Shown one piece after another: positions 19,795 through 27,998 of a DNA stretch of 64,000 nucleotides. The stretch comes from Leifsonia sp. C5G2 (GTDB lineage Bacteria; Actinomycetota; Actinomycetes; Actinomycetales; Microbacteriaceae), in NCBI RefSeq assembly GCF_013359685.1, contig NZ_JABFMV010000002.1, positions 62,001 to 126,000 of the forward strand, in the 5' to 3' direction. Numbering within the stretch: the first letter of the stretch is position 1; each line of letters starts with the position of its first letter. Position numbers and translations under genes: made by a program. Below the pieces are notes generated by a model. It worked only from the letters and a program-made list of their open reading frames with translations. It had not been told where the DNA came from and did no database searches.

Positions 19795-21479
19795 GCGACG
19801 TCGTCCAGATCAACGACCTGTCTGTCACCTTCTCGACCGACGCCGGCGCCGTGAAGGCCGTCGACGACGTGAGCCTGACCGTCGCCGCCGGCGAGGTGCT
19901 GGCGATCGTGGGGGAGTCCGGCTCCGGCAAGACCGTCACCGCGAAGACCATCCTGGGCCTGCTGCCGGAGACGGCGACCGCGTCGGGCGCCGTCATCCTG
20001 CGCAGCCGCGACGGCAAGACGGAGGCGGATGTCGTCTCCATCGACAAGCGCCGGCTGCGCGAGGTGCGCGGCACCGACGTCGCGATGGTGTTCCAGGAGC
20101 CGTCCACAGCCCTCAACCCGGTCTACCCGGTCGGCTGGCAGATCGCGGAGGGCCTGCGCGCCCACAGCAGGCTGTCGAAGAAGGAGGCTCAGGCCAAGGC
20201 GGTCGAGATCCTCGAGCGGGTCGGCATCCCGGAGCCGGAGAAGCGGGTCAAGTACTACCCGCACCAGTTCTCGGGCGGCCAGAAGCAGCGCATCGTGATC
20301 GCGATGGCGCTCGTGCTGAACCCCGGTCTGATCGTCGCCGACGAGCCGACCACCGCGCTGGATGTGACGGTGCAGGCCGAGATCCTCGACCTGCTGCGCC
20401 GCTGCCGCGACGAGTTCGGCGCCGCCATCGTGCTGATCACGCACAACATGGGCGTCGTCGCCGATCTCGCCGACCGCGTCGCGGTGATGTACCAGGGCAA
20501 GCTCGTCGAGCAGGCGGACGTGCGCACGCTGTTCTCCGCCCCGCAGGCCGAGTACACCAAGGCGCTGCTCGCGGCCGTGCCGAAGATCGGCCAGGGCACC
20601 GTGGCGACCCAGGACCGCGCGATCGCCCGCGCCGAGCGCCCGGAGCAGGCGCCGGTCGTGCGGGCGCGCGACCTGCGCATCCAGTACCCCGGCCGCCTCG
20701 GCCGCCCCGGCTTCGTGGCCGTGGACGGGGTGTCGTTCGACATCCGGCCCGGCGAGGTGCTGGGGCTGGTGGGGGAGTCCGGCTCGGGCAAGACCACGAT
20801 CGGGCGCGCCATCGCCGGCCTGAACAAGGTCACCGGCGGCTCGCTCCAGGTGCTCGGGCTCGAGATGAACGGTGTGCGCGAGCGGCAGTTCCGCAAGGTG
20901 CGCAGCGACATCGGGTTCGTGTTCCAGGACCCGGCCTCGAGCTTCAACCCGCTGCTCACCATCGCGGAGTGCGTGGCCGAGCCGCTGGTCGTCCACGGCC
21001 GCGCGTCGTCGGCCGCGGACGCCCGCAAGCGCGTCGACGAACTCCTGGAGGCCGTGCAGCTGCCCCGCGCATACGGCGACCGCTTCCCGCACGAGCTGTC
21101 GGGCGGCCAGCGCCAGCGGGCGAGCCTCGCCCGCGCCCTCGCACTGGAGCCGACCCTCCTGATCGCCGACGAGCCGACCTCCGCGCTCGACGTGTCGGTG
21201 CAGGCCCGCGTGCTGGAGCTGTTCGCCGACCTGCAGAAGGAGTTCGGCTTCGCGTCGCTGTTCATCAGCCACGATCTCGCCGTCGTCGACCTGCTCGCCG
21301 ACCGGATCGCGGTGCTGCACCGCGGACGGCTCGTCGAGGAGGGGACCGGCGAGGAGGTGCTCGGCAACCCGCGCGAGGCGTACACGCAGCGGCTGCTGGC
21401 GTCCCTCCCGGTGCCGGACCCGATCGAACAGGCCGACCGGCGGGAGGCGCTGCAACGCTTGTCGTCGCAGAGCGCCTAG
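19791..21479 (+). CDS. Oligopeptide ABC transporter ATPase, fused DppD-DppF type
   Basis: 562 residues containing two complete nucleotide-binding domains. Domain 1: Walker A GESGSGKT near 40, signature FSGGQKQR, Walker B GLIVADEPTTALD. Domain 2: Walker A GESGSGKTT near 325, signature LSGGQRQR, Walker B LLIADEPTSALD. The fusion replaces separate DppD and DppF proteins and can drive the two permeases on its own. The ATG overlaps the permease stop. Confidence 0.92.
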   Translation: MSDVVQINDLSVTFSTDAGAVKAVDDVSLTVAAGEVLAIVGESGSGKTVTAKTILGLLPETATASGAVILRSRDGKTEADVVSIDKRRLREVRGTDVAMVFQEPSTALNPVYPVGWQIAEGLRAHSRLSKKEAQAKAVEILERVGIPEPEKRVKYYPHQFSGGQKQRIVIAMALVLNPGLIVADEPTTALDVTVQAEILDLLRRCRDEFGAAIVLITHNMGVVADLADRVAVMYQGKLVEQADVRTLFSAPQAEYTKALLAAVPKIGQGTVATQDRAIARAERPEQAPVVRARDLRIQYPGRLGRPGFVAVDGVSFDIRPGEVLGLVGESGSGKTTIGRAIAGLNKVTGGSLQVLGLEMNGVRERQFRKVRSDIGFVFQDPASSFNPLLTIAECVAEPLVVHGRASSAADARKRVDELLEAVQLPRAYGDRFPHELSGGQRQRASLARALALEPTLLIADEPTSALDVSVQARVLELFADLQKEFGFASLFISHDLAVVDLLADRIAVLHRGRLVEEGTGEEVLGNPREAYTQRLLASLPVPDPIEQADRREALQRLSSQSA

Positions 21480-21489
21480 TGTCGATGGT

Positions 21490-22371
21490 GTGAGTTCCGA
21501 CCCCGCCATCGTCGTCAGCGACCTGTCCGTCGAGTACCCCGCGCGGGGCCCCAGCGCCTCCTGCGTCGCCCTGCGCGGGGTGAGCTTCCGGCTGGAGCAG
21601 GGGCAGGTGCTGGGGGTGCTCGGCGAGACGGGCTCTGGCAAGAGCACGCTCGCGCAGGTGCTCTCCGGCCGCGTGCTGCCGGCTCGTGCCTCGGAGGCGG
21701 GGCCGCGCATCAGCGGAGGAGAGGCGTCGGTGCTCGGTCACCCGCTGCGGAAGGCGCGCAAGCGCGACCTCGCCGAGGTGACCTTCCACGTCGGCTACCT
21801 GCCGCAGGATGCCGCCACCACGCTGGAGCCGACCATGAGCGTGCAGGACAACGTGACGCTGCCGATCTTCGAGCGCGACGAGCGGTACCCGCGGCGGGCG
21901 GCGGGGGAGCGCGCGGCCACGATGCTCGACACGGTGCACCTGCCGCTCAGCGTGCTGAACAAGTACCCGTACGAGTTGAGCTCCGGTCAGCGGCAGCGCG
22001 TGGCGCTGGCACGCGCACTGGTTCTCGGGCCGACCATCCTGGTCGCCGACGAACCGACCGCGGGCATCGACGCGACGGTCCGCGACGCCGTGATCGATCT
22101 GCTCGGGCAGCTGCGCGAGCATCCCGACTTCTCGGCGGTCGTGGTCAGCCACGACCTCGCCGTGCTGCGCCGCGCCACGGACGTCTCGCTCGTGCTGCAG
22201 GCCGGTCACCCCGTCGGCTACGGGCCGATCGAGGAGGTGCTGGCGGATCCGTCACATCCCTTCGTCGCCGGGCTGGCGCGGGCGCTGAAACCCCCGCAGC
22301 AGCGGACGGAGCGCCGACCGCAGCGCGCCACCCGCCGCGGCGCAGAAGAAGTGACAGGAGACCGGGCGTGA
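21490..22371 (+). CDS. Additional single-domain ABC ATPase of the peptide transporter operon
   Basis: 293 residues, GTG start 11 bases after the fused ATPase. Walker A GETGSGKST near 45, signature LSSGQRQRVALARAL, Walker B ILVADEPTAGID. DppD/OppD-like but with the signature Gly-Gly changed to SSGQ. Because the preceding gene already supplies two domains, its role is unclear: an alternative partner, a homodimer, or a regulator. Overlaps the dehydrogenase gene by GTGA. Confidence 0.82.
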   Translation: MSSDPAIVVSDLSVEYPARGPSASCVALRGVSFRLEQGQVLGVLGETGSGKSTLAQVLSGRVLPARASEAGPRISGGEASVLGHPLRKARKRDLAEVTFHVGYLPQDAATTLEPTMSVQDNVTLPIFERDERYPRRAAGERAATMLDTVHLPLSVLNKYPYELSSGQRQRVALARALVLGPTILVADEPTAGIDATVRDAVIDLLGQLREHPDFSAVVVSHDLAVLRRATDVSLVLQAGHPVGYGPIEEVLADPSHPFVAGLARALKPPQQRTERRPQRATRRGAEEVTGDRA

Positions 22372-23390
22372 GCACCGAGAACGACGCACAGCAGGCCGCC
22401 GCCCCGCGGCACCGCGCGGTGATGGCCGACGACGTGACGGCACTGCCGCCGGAGAAGCGGCCGGAACCCGGGCCGATCGCGGTCCTGCCGGAGCCGGAGC
22501 AGCAGTTCGTGGACGCGGTGGAGGCGGCGGGCGGGACCGTCGAGCCGCTGTCCGACCGCACCCGGGGTGTGGTCTGGCTGTCGAACCGGGACGCCGCCGC
22601 CTTCCCGCCCGTGCTGGAGGCGCATCCCGGGATCGGCTGGGTGCAGCTGCCGTTCGCGGGCGTCGACGCGTTCGCGGAGGTGCTCGCGGGCGAGGACCGG
22701 CCGGGGCTCGTCTGGACGAGCGCCAAGGGAGCGTACGCACAGCCGGTCGCCGAGCACGCCCTCGTGCTGAGCCTCGCGCTGTTGCGCGTGCTGCCGAAGC
22801 GGCTGCGGGCACGCTCGTGGGCGACCGAACCCGAGGGACGCTCGCTCTACGGGCTGGACGTGGTCATCGTCGGCGCCGGCGGGATCGCGCTGGAGCTGAT
22901 CCGGCTGCTCGAGCCGTTCGGGACCAGGATCACGGTCGTCCGCCGGTCGTCGTCGCCCGTCGAGGGCGCGGCGCGCACGGTCACCACCGACCGGCTGGGC
23001 GAGGTGCTGCCCTCCGCCGACCTCGTCGTGGTGGCCGCGGCGCTCACCGGCGGCACGCGGCACCTGTTCGGCGCCCCGGAGTTCGCCGCCATGAAGCCGA
23101 CGGCGTATCTCGTGAACATCGCCCGCGGCGGCCTGGTCGATTCGGACGCCCTGCTGGAGGCGCTGCGCACCGGGGCGATCGCGGGAGCAGGTCTTGACGT
23201 CACCGACCCGGAGCCGCTGCCGGAGGGCCACCCGCTGTGGGACGAGCCGGGCGTCATCATCACGCCGCATCAGGCCGACACGCCCGAGATGACCGCTCCG
23301 CTGCTGGCCGAGCGCATCCGGCTGAACGTCCGCGCGTTCCTCGACGATGGCCGCTTCGTCGGCGTCGTCGACCCCGATGCGGGGTACTGA
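22368..23390 (+). CDS. D-isomer-specific 2-hydroxyacid dehydrogenase
   Basis: 340 residues. NAD-binding Rossmann region begins VVIVGAGGIALELIRLL (GxGxxG-like), followed by VNIARGGLVDSDALLEAL with the catalytic Arg, the Glu in DVTDPEPLPEGHPLW, and the acid/base His in ITPHQADTPE. Reduces 2-keto acids or oxidises D-2-hydroxyacids with NAD(P). Coupled to the ABC operon by GTGA, which suggests processing of an imported compound such as a peptide-derived keto acid. Substrate unknown. Confidence 0.87.
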   Translation: MSTENDAQQAAAPRHRAVMADDVTALPPEKRPEPGPIAVLPEPEQQFVDAVEAAGGTVEPLSDRTRGVVWLSNRDAAAFPPVLEAHPGIGWVQLPFAGVDAFAEVLAGEDRPGLVWTSAKGAYAQPVAEHALVLSLALLRVLPKRLRARSWATEPEGRSLYGLDVVIVGAGGIALELIRLLEPFGTRITVVRRSSSPVEGAARTVTTDRLGEVLPSADLVVVAAALTGGTRHLFGAPEFAAMKPTAYLVNIARGGLVDSDALLEALRTGAIAGAGLDVTDPEPLPEGHPLWDEPGVIITPHQADTPEMTAPLLAERIRLNVRAFLDDGRFVGVVDPDAGY

Positions 23391-23440
23391 TCGGCGACGC
23401 ACCCGGGATGCCGGGCCGATTTCCGGAGCGGCGGCGAATC

Positions 23441-23450
23441 TTGCTAGAGT
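23441..23450 (+). promoter_or_regulatory. Putative promoter of tRNA-Asn
   Basis: Extended -10 TTGCTAGAGT (hexamer TAGAGT at 23445-23450) lies 19 bases before the mature tRNA 5' end. No convincing -35 is seen. Confidence 0.4.
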
Positions 23451-23469
23451 AGCTTCGCTGATCAAGCAT

Positions 23470-23542
23470 TCCTCGATAGCTCAATTGGCAGAGCAGCCGG
23501 CTGTTAACCGGCAGGTTCTTGGTTCGAGTCCAAGTCGGGGAG
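23470..23542 (+). tRNA. tRNA-Asn (GTT)
   Basis: 73-nt cloverleaf. Acceptor arms are TCCTCGA and TCGGGGA with discriminator G; U8/A9 precede a GCTC...GAGC D-stem; anticodon stem CCGGC/GCCGG encloses CTGTTAA, giving anticodon GTT; T-loop is TTCGAGT. The 3' CCA is not encoded. A strong terminator follows within 6 bases. Confidence 0.95.
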
Positions 23543-23547
23543 CTCCT

Positions 23548-23573
23548 GGCCCCCACCGTTCGCGGTGGGGGCC
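23548..23573 (+). terminator. Intrinsic terminator of tRNA-Asn
   Basis: Perfect 11-bp stem GGCCCCCACCG / CGGTGGGGGCC with a stable TTCG tetraloop, followed by TTCT. Confidence 0.85.
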
Positions 23574-23604
23574 TTCTGCGTGTTCCGGGTGGTCGAGGCA
23601 CGGC

Positions 23605-23656
23605 ATTCGTGACGAATCGCGGTGATTCGTGACGAACCGGGGCGATTCGTCACGAG
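23605..23656. repeat. Three palindromes phased at 20 bp
   Basis: ATTCGTGACGAA begins at 23605 and 23625 and ATTCGTCACGAG at 23645. Each is a near-palindrome and the period is exactly 20 bp. The array sits between the tRNA-Asn terminator and the 3' end of the response regulator gene (23679), which converges on it. Confidence 0.8.
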
Positions 23657-23678
23657 TGGTCGGCTCGGAGCGCGGGCG

Positions 23679-24341
23679 CTACTGCCAGCCGGGCTGCACC
23701 AGGCCGGTCTCGTAGGCGAGCACGACGAGGTGGACGCGGTCGCGTGCGCCGAGTTTCGTCATGATGCGCGAGACGTGCGTCTTCGCGGTGAGCGGGCTGA
23801 GGAACAGCCGCTCGCCGATCTCCGTGTTGGTGAGGCCGTGCGCCACGAGCTCGAGCACCTCGCGCTCGCGCTCGGTCAGCTGCTCCAGCCGCGCGGTGTC
23901 CGGCGCGGGACGCAGGCCGCCCGAGACGCGCTCCAGCAGGCGGCGCGTGACGCCGGGGGAGAGGAGCGCATCCCCGGCCGCCACCACACGGACCGCGCGG
24001 ATCAGCTCGACCGGTTCCGTGTCCTTCACCAGGAAGCCGCTCGCGCCGGCCACGATCGCCTGGGCGACGTACTCGTCGAGCTCGAACGTCGTCACGATGA
24101 CGATGCGCGTGCCGGCGAGCGCCGGGTCGGCGACGATCTCGCCGGTCGCCCACAGGCCGTCGCCGTCGGGCATCCGGATGTCCATGAGCACCACGTCCGG
24201 CCGGGTCGCCCTGGTGAGGTCGACGGCCTCGCGCCCTGTGCCCGCCTCGCCGACGATCGCCACATCGGGCTCGGCTTCCAGCAGCGCACGGAAACCGGCC
24301 CTGACCAGGAGTTGGTCGTCGGCCAGCAGCACACGGATCAT
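23679..24341 (-). CDS. NarL/LuxR-family response regulator
   Basis: 220 residues. Receiver domain (1-120) with acidic pocket D8/D9, phosphoacceptor D54 in VLMDIRMPDG, Thr in VTTFELDEYV and Lys in FLVKDTEP. A LuxR-type helix-turn-helix occupies ~150-215 (LTEREREVLELVAHGLTNTE). Partner of the histidine kinase upstream, overlapping it by ATGA. Regulated genes cannot be deduced. Confidence 0.94.
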   Translation of the reverse strand: MIRVLLADDQLLVRAGFRALLEAEPDVAIVGEAGTGREAVDLTRATRPDVVLMDIRMPDGDGLWATGEIVADPALAGTRIVIVTTFELDEYVAQAIVAGASGFLVKDTEPVELIRAVRVVAAGDALLSPGVTRRLLERVSGGLRPAPDTARLEQLTEREREVLELVAHGLTNTEIGERLFLSPLTAKTHVSRIMTKLGARDRVHLVVLAYETGLVQPGWQ

Positions 24342-25543
24342 CGTGCGACCCCCTCGCCCGCGGCCGCGAGCGGCAGCCGGGCCTCGACGATCAGCCCTCC
24401 GCCCTCGGGCGTCCGCACGTCGAACCGGCCGCCGAGCAGCTCGGCGCGCTCGCGCATCCCGAGCATCCCGCGGCCGCCCGCGCGTCGTGCCACGTCGCCG
24501 GGCAGACCGCGGCCGTCGTCCTGCACGGTGAGGACGAGCCAGCCGTCCTCCTCGACCAGGTGGATGCGCACGGTCGTCGCCTGCGCGTGGCGTCCGACGT
24601 TCGTAAGCGACTCCTGCACGATCCGGTAGAGCGCGAGCTGCGCGGCCGCCGACGGGGTCGAGTGCAGGTCGACGTCGTAGGTGACGGTCAGGCCGGCCGA
24701 GCGGTACGTGTCGACGAGGACCAGGATGCGGGCGAGGTCGGGTTCGGGCGAGCGCGCCGCGTAGCCGCCGGGACCGCGGAGGAAGCCCAGGACCCCGCGG
24801 ACCTCCTCCAGGGCCTGGCCGCTCGTGGTCTTGATCGCCTCCAGACTCTCGCGTGCCTTCTCCGGCCGGGTGTCGAACAGGTGGAGGCCGACCCCGGCCT
24901 GCACGCTGATCTGCGACAGCGAGTGGGCGAGCACGTCGTGCAGTTCGCGCGCGATGCGCAGCCGCTCGGCCTCCGCGGCCGCCTCGCGCCGGGCGGCGAC
25001 CGTGCGGGCGATCTCGCGGTAGCGCTCCCGCCGGTTGCGCAGCGCCTCGCCGACGCCGATCAGGAGCATGAGCACGAGGGCGACGATGAGCGGCCGGATC
25101 ATGGCGGCCGCGTCGCCGCGCAGCAGATAGGCGGCGGCGGGACCGGCGACCGCGAAGCCGGCGAGCGTCCACCACGCCCACACCCGCGCGCCGCGGACCA
25201 CGGCGCCGACCACGGCGAAAGCGAGCGGGACCGCGGAGAAGGGAGGCCCGGTCGTCACCGCGATCGCAGGGGCGCAGAGGACGGCGGTCGCGACGACGGT
25301 GATGCCCGGATACGACCGGCCGGCCAGGAGGACGAACGACGCCGCGAAGGCGAGCAGCGCGAGGCCGAGCGCCAGCGGGTCGTGCGAGGCGCCGGAGGCG
25401 GCGATGGCGAGGCCGGGCAGCTGCAGCAGGGCCGCGACGAGCACCGCGAACCAGCGGGCGCCGCGGGGGCCCTCGCCGCGAGCCCACGGTGCGCGCTGCC
25501 AGGGCGCGCCGGAGCCCGGATCGGGGGGCGCGTTCCACGGCAT
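24338..25543 (-). CDS. Sensor histidine kinase, NarX/DesK type (HisKA_3)
   Basis: 401 residues. Several membrane segments (about 30-165) form the input domain, with no large extracellular loop, so it probably senses a membrane or intramembrane signal. HisKA_3 dimerisation motif LRIARELHDVLAHSL with phosphoacceptor H202, then an HATPase_c domain with N-box VQESLTNVGRHA and G-box DDGRGLPG. The stop overlaps the response regulator start. ATG 25543 has TAGCAT 6 nt upstream. Confidence 0.93.
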   Translation of the reverse strand: MPWNAPPDPGSGAPWQRAPWARGEGPRGARWFAVLVAALLQLPGLAIAASGASHDPLALGLALLAFAASFVLLAGRSYPGITVVATAVLCAPAIAVTTGPPFSAVPLAFAVVGAVVRGARVWAWWTLAGFAVAGPAAAYLLRGDAAAMIRPLIVALVLMLLIGVGEALRNRRERYREIARTVAARREAAAEAERLRIARELHDVLAHSLSQISVQAGVGLHLFDTRPEKARESLEAIKTTSGQALEEVRGVLGFLRGPGGYAARSPEPDLARILVLVDTYRSAGLTVTYDVDLHSTPSAAAQLALYRIVQESLTNVGRHAQATTVRIHLVEEDGWLVLTVQDDGRGLPGDVARRAGGRGMLGMRERAELLGGRFDVRTPEGGGLIVEARLPLAAAGEGVAR

Positions 25544-25549
25544 CCCCTC

Positions 25550-25555
25550 ATGCTA
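25550..25555 (-). promoter_or_regulatory. Putative leaderless promoter of the two-component operon
   Basis: TAGCAT on the minus strand ends 6 nt before the histidine kinase ATG (25543). The gap itself reads GAGGGG, so a conventional ribosome site cannot be excluded if transcription starts further upstream. Confidence 0.4.
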
Positions 25556-25648
25556 ATCACGCCGACTGCGGCCGGCGTCCGTCCGGGGGTGTCTCGCGGC
25601 TACTCCGCGGGGAGTATGCGGGGAGCATGCGGGAGGCGCCCGGGCGGC

Positions 25649-25861
25649 TCACGGGTTGTGCTCGGCGTCGAAGCCCCCGTCGTCCTTGGGGGCCTGATCG
25701 AAGAGGTGCCCGAAGCTCGGGCCGCCGAACGCGGTCAGGCCGGCCTCCCGCTCCAGGGATTCGCGATCCTGCGCTTCGTCGTTCTCGTACTCGGAGAGCG
25801 CGTCGTCCGGCTCGCCTTCGTCCCGGCCGCGCCTGCCGTGACGCCCGTCGTGTTCGCTCAT
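25649..25861 (-). CDS. Small acidic hypothetical protein
   Basis: 70 residues from an internal ATG (MSEHDGRHGRRGRDEGEPDD); longer frames upstream are Arg-rich and look non-coding. Strongly hydrophilic and acidic, ending FGHLFDQAPKDDGGFDAEHN. No membrane segment or recognised domain. It stands alone between the histidine kinase gene and the divergently transcribed SHOCT gene. Confidence 0.6.
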   Translation of the reverse strand: MSEHDGRHGRRGRDEGEPDDALSEYENDEAQDRESLEREAGLTAFGGPSFGHLFDQAPKDDGGFDAEHNP

Positions 25862-26031
25862 GCGCGCATCGTACGTCGGAGGGGCGCGACGGCGACAGAG
25901 GCAGGGGCACTCCTGCTCCCTGCGGAGTAGGCGGAATCGCTCCCGTCGGCGGATTCGCGGCGGCGGGAGCGGCGGGAGGCTGTCGGTGACGGTCCGCGAA
26001 CGGCGTGGACCACCCACCGATTGGACACATC

Positions 26032-26349
26032 ATGCTCAGCTCACTGGCCACCGCGGTCGCCTCTGCGCCGTGCGTCGTCGCGTACGGCCCGCACTTCTTC
26101 GTCTGGTGGTGGATCTTCATCCCGATCTTCTGGATCCTCGTCTTCGTCCTCATCTTCGCGTTCGCCGGCCGGCGCTGGCGGCGTGCCGCCGTGGAGCGCG
26201 GCGGCTACGGCCCCGGCGGCTGGGGCCCCCGCGGCGGGACCCGCTCGGCCGAGTCGACCCTGGCTCAGCGTTACGCGAACGGCGACATCGACGAGCAGGA
26301 GTACCGGGCCCGGCTGGAGGTGCTCCGCGCGAATCGTGACGGTTCCTGA
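26032..26349 (+). CDS. SHOCT-domain membrane protein
   Basis: 105 residues. One or two hydrophobic segments (about 8-20 and 24-45, aromatic-rich FVWWWIFIPIFWILVFVLIF), then an Arg/Gly-rich linker and a C-terminal SHOCT motif LAQRYANGDIDEQEYRARLE, known as a short oligomerisation module. ATG 26032 is preferred; a GTG at 26005 would add nine residues. Function unknown; the family is common in Actinobacteria. Confidence 0.75.
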   Translation: MLSSLATAVASAPCVVAYGPHFFVWWWIFIPIFWILVFVLIFAFAGRRWRRAAVERGGYGPGGWGPRGGTRSAESTLAQRYANGDIDEQEYRARLEVLRANRDGS

Positions 26350-26494
26350 CCGCGGCGTCTGATCTCCACGCCGAGGTGCACGCAGGCGGGCGTCGTCCCA
26401 GTTCTCCACAACTCAGGACGGCGCCCGTCTGCGCGCCCGGAGCGGGCCGGTAATATCGACCGGGCCGCACAACCGTGGGCAGGAGAGGACCGGG

Positions 26495-27373
26495 ATGGAC
26501 ACCGTCACGCTCGTCGCCGCGCTCCTGGCGGCCGCGATCGCGCTCGTCCTCCTGGTCCTCTGGCTCTGGGAACGACGGCGTCGCATCCGGCTGCGCGACG
26601 CGCGTCAGGAGTCGGAGTGGGATCGCATCGACCGCGAGCTCGACCTCGCCGAGCAGGCCGGCCGGTTCCGCATCATCGGCGACCTCGGCGACGTCGCCAT
26701 CCAGTCCGTCTCCCGGCTCGTCTCGCAGGCGGAAGGCGTGCGCTACGCCGCCGAGGGCGACGCGGCCGCGGCGGTGCGCTCGGTCGGGATGCTGGAGACC
26801 TCGGCACGCGACGCCCTCGCCGACCTCCGGCGGCTGCAGGCGGTGGCGAGGGAGGCGCAGGACGCGGCGCTGCCTCAGCCCAGCCTGCACTCCGCCCGCG
26901 ACCTGTTCCGGGTGCTGCGCGAAGCCGGGCTCGCCGTGACGTTCACCGAGACCGGCGAGCGGTTCGAGCTCCGGCCGGGCGCGGAGCTCGCGGTGTTCCG
27001 CATCCTGCAGACGAGCCTGGAGAACGCCCTCAAGCACGGCGGTGCGGGCACGAACGCGGTCGTCGGCTTCTCGTGGACGGCCGACGGGCTCCAGGTCAGC
27101 GTGGAGGACGACGGCATCCGCGCCGCCGCCCGTCGCCTCGGCCTGGATCGCGAGGGCGTCGACCAGGCGACGGCGTACAGCATCGCCGACGACGTGCGCG
27201 CTCTGACCGAGCACTACGAGGGCGCGGGCATCATCGAGATGCGGGAGCGCGCCGCACTGTTCGGCGGCACGCTGAATGCGCAGACGGTCCCGGGTGTCGG
27301 GTTCACGCTGTCGGCGGTGTTCCCCGCACTTCGGCACCACAACGGCGTGCACGGGGTCGACCTGCGCCGCTGA
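26495..27373 (+). CDS. Histidine-kinase-like protein lacking the phosphoacceptor His
   Basis: 292 residues. One N-terminal membrane helix (about 5-25) and a short charged linker, then a helical region aligning to HisKA_3: FRIIGDLGDVAIQSV, where the expected ELHDV reads DLGDV, so G65 replaces His. A HATPase_c domain follows, with N-box QTSLENALKHGG and later GAGIIEMRERAALFGG. No response regulator is adjacent. It may be a pseudokinase or ATP-binding sensor, or use another residue. Confidence 0.72.
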   Translation: MDTVTLVAALLAAAIALVLLVLWLWERRRRIRLRDARQESEWDRIDRELDLAEQAGRFRIIGDLGDVAIQSVSRLVSQAEGVRYAAEGDAAAAVRSVGMLETSARDALADLRRLQAVAREAQDAALPQPSLHSARDLFRVLREAGLAVTFTETGERFELRPGAELAVFRILQTSLENALKHGGAGTNAVVGFSWTADGLQVSVEDDGIRAAARRLGLDREGVDQATAYSIADDVRALTEHYEGAGIIEMRERAALFGGTLNAQTVPGVGFTLSAVFPALRHHNGVHGVDLRR

Positions 27374-27391
27374 GGCCGGAGGCCGGGGCGG

Positions 27392-27958
27392 TCAGTCCTC
27401 GAGGTGGTCGCGCCCGGGCAGCCAGCTGAGGCCGGGTACCCCCCAGCTGTTCTTGCGCTGCGCCTTGGCGGCGGCTTTGCCGTAGGGGTGGCCGAGCCGG
27501 TCCACGTAGAGAAGGCCGTCAAGGTGGTCGTACTCGTGCTGGAAGATGCGGGCCAGCCAGCCCTCTGCACGCACCTCGTACTCCTGGCCGTCGAGGTCGG
27601 TCGCCTGCAGGATGGCCCGCTCGGCGCGCCGGAGCGGGAACCGCTCGCCGGGGAAGGACAGGCACCCTTCCGACTCGGTGTCCTCGTCGAGCTCGCCCAC
27701 GGGCAGAGGGCTCAGCCACAGCGTGGGGTTGATCGCGACACCGCGGTGCAGGACGTCGTCGTCGTCCGTCCAGCCGTAGACGAAGAGGCGGAGCGGCACG
27801 CCCACCTGCGGTGCGGCGAGCCCGACACCGGGCGCCTCGTCCATCGTCTCGAACATGTCCGCGACCAGGGTGCGGACCTCGTCGTCGATCCCCTCGACCG
27901 GTCGTGCGGGGGAGTGGAGGACGGGGTCACCGGTGATCATGATCGGGAGGACGGCCAT
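27392..27958 (-). CDS. def: Peptide deformylase
   Basis: 188 residues. All three family motifs are present: GVGLAAPQVG (motif 1), EGCLSFPGE (motif 2, metal Cys) and HEYDHLDG (motif 3, metal His pair and catalytic Glu). Removes the formyl group from nascent proteins. Single gene; ATG 27958 has TAGTCT 6 nt upstream. It is divergent from the transporter at 27999 with only 40 bases between the starts. Confidence 0.96.
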   Translation of the reverse strand: MAVLPIMITGDPVLHSPARPVEGIDDEVRTLVADMFETMDEAPGVGLAAPQVGVPLRLFVYGWTDDDDVLHRGVAINPTLWLSPLPVGELDEDTESEGCLSFPGERFPLRRAERAILQATDLDGQEYEVRAEGWLARIFQHEYDHLDGLLYVDRLGHPYGKAAAKAQRKNSWGVPGLSWLPGRDHLED

Positions 27959-27964
27959 TCAGCA

Positions 27965-27970
27965 AGACTA
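27965..27970 (-). promoter_or_regulatory. Putative leaderless promoter of def
   Basis: TAGTCT on the minus strand, separated from the def ATG by exactly 6 nt (TGCTGA) with no Shine-Dalgarno sequence. Confidence 0.5.
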
Positions 27971-27986
27971 TCCGGATCATTCCTTG

Positions 27987-27998
27987 TAGGGTCGTGGG
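27987..27998 (+). promoter_or_regulatory. Putative leaderless promoter of the DMT/NIPA-like transporter
   Basis: TAGGGT (27987-27992) followed by 6 nt and GTG 27999. Back-to-back with the def promoter. Confidence 0.45.

Noticed and set aside
22145-23465. Minus-strand frames opposite the ATPase and dehydrogenase genes
   Set aside because: Arg/Ala-rich shadows without domains; the plus-strand genes have full motif sets.
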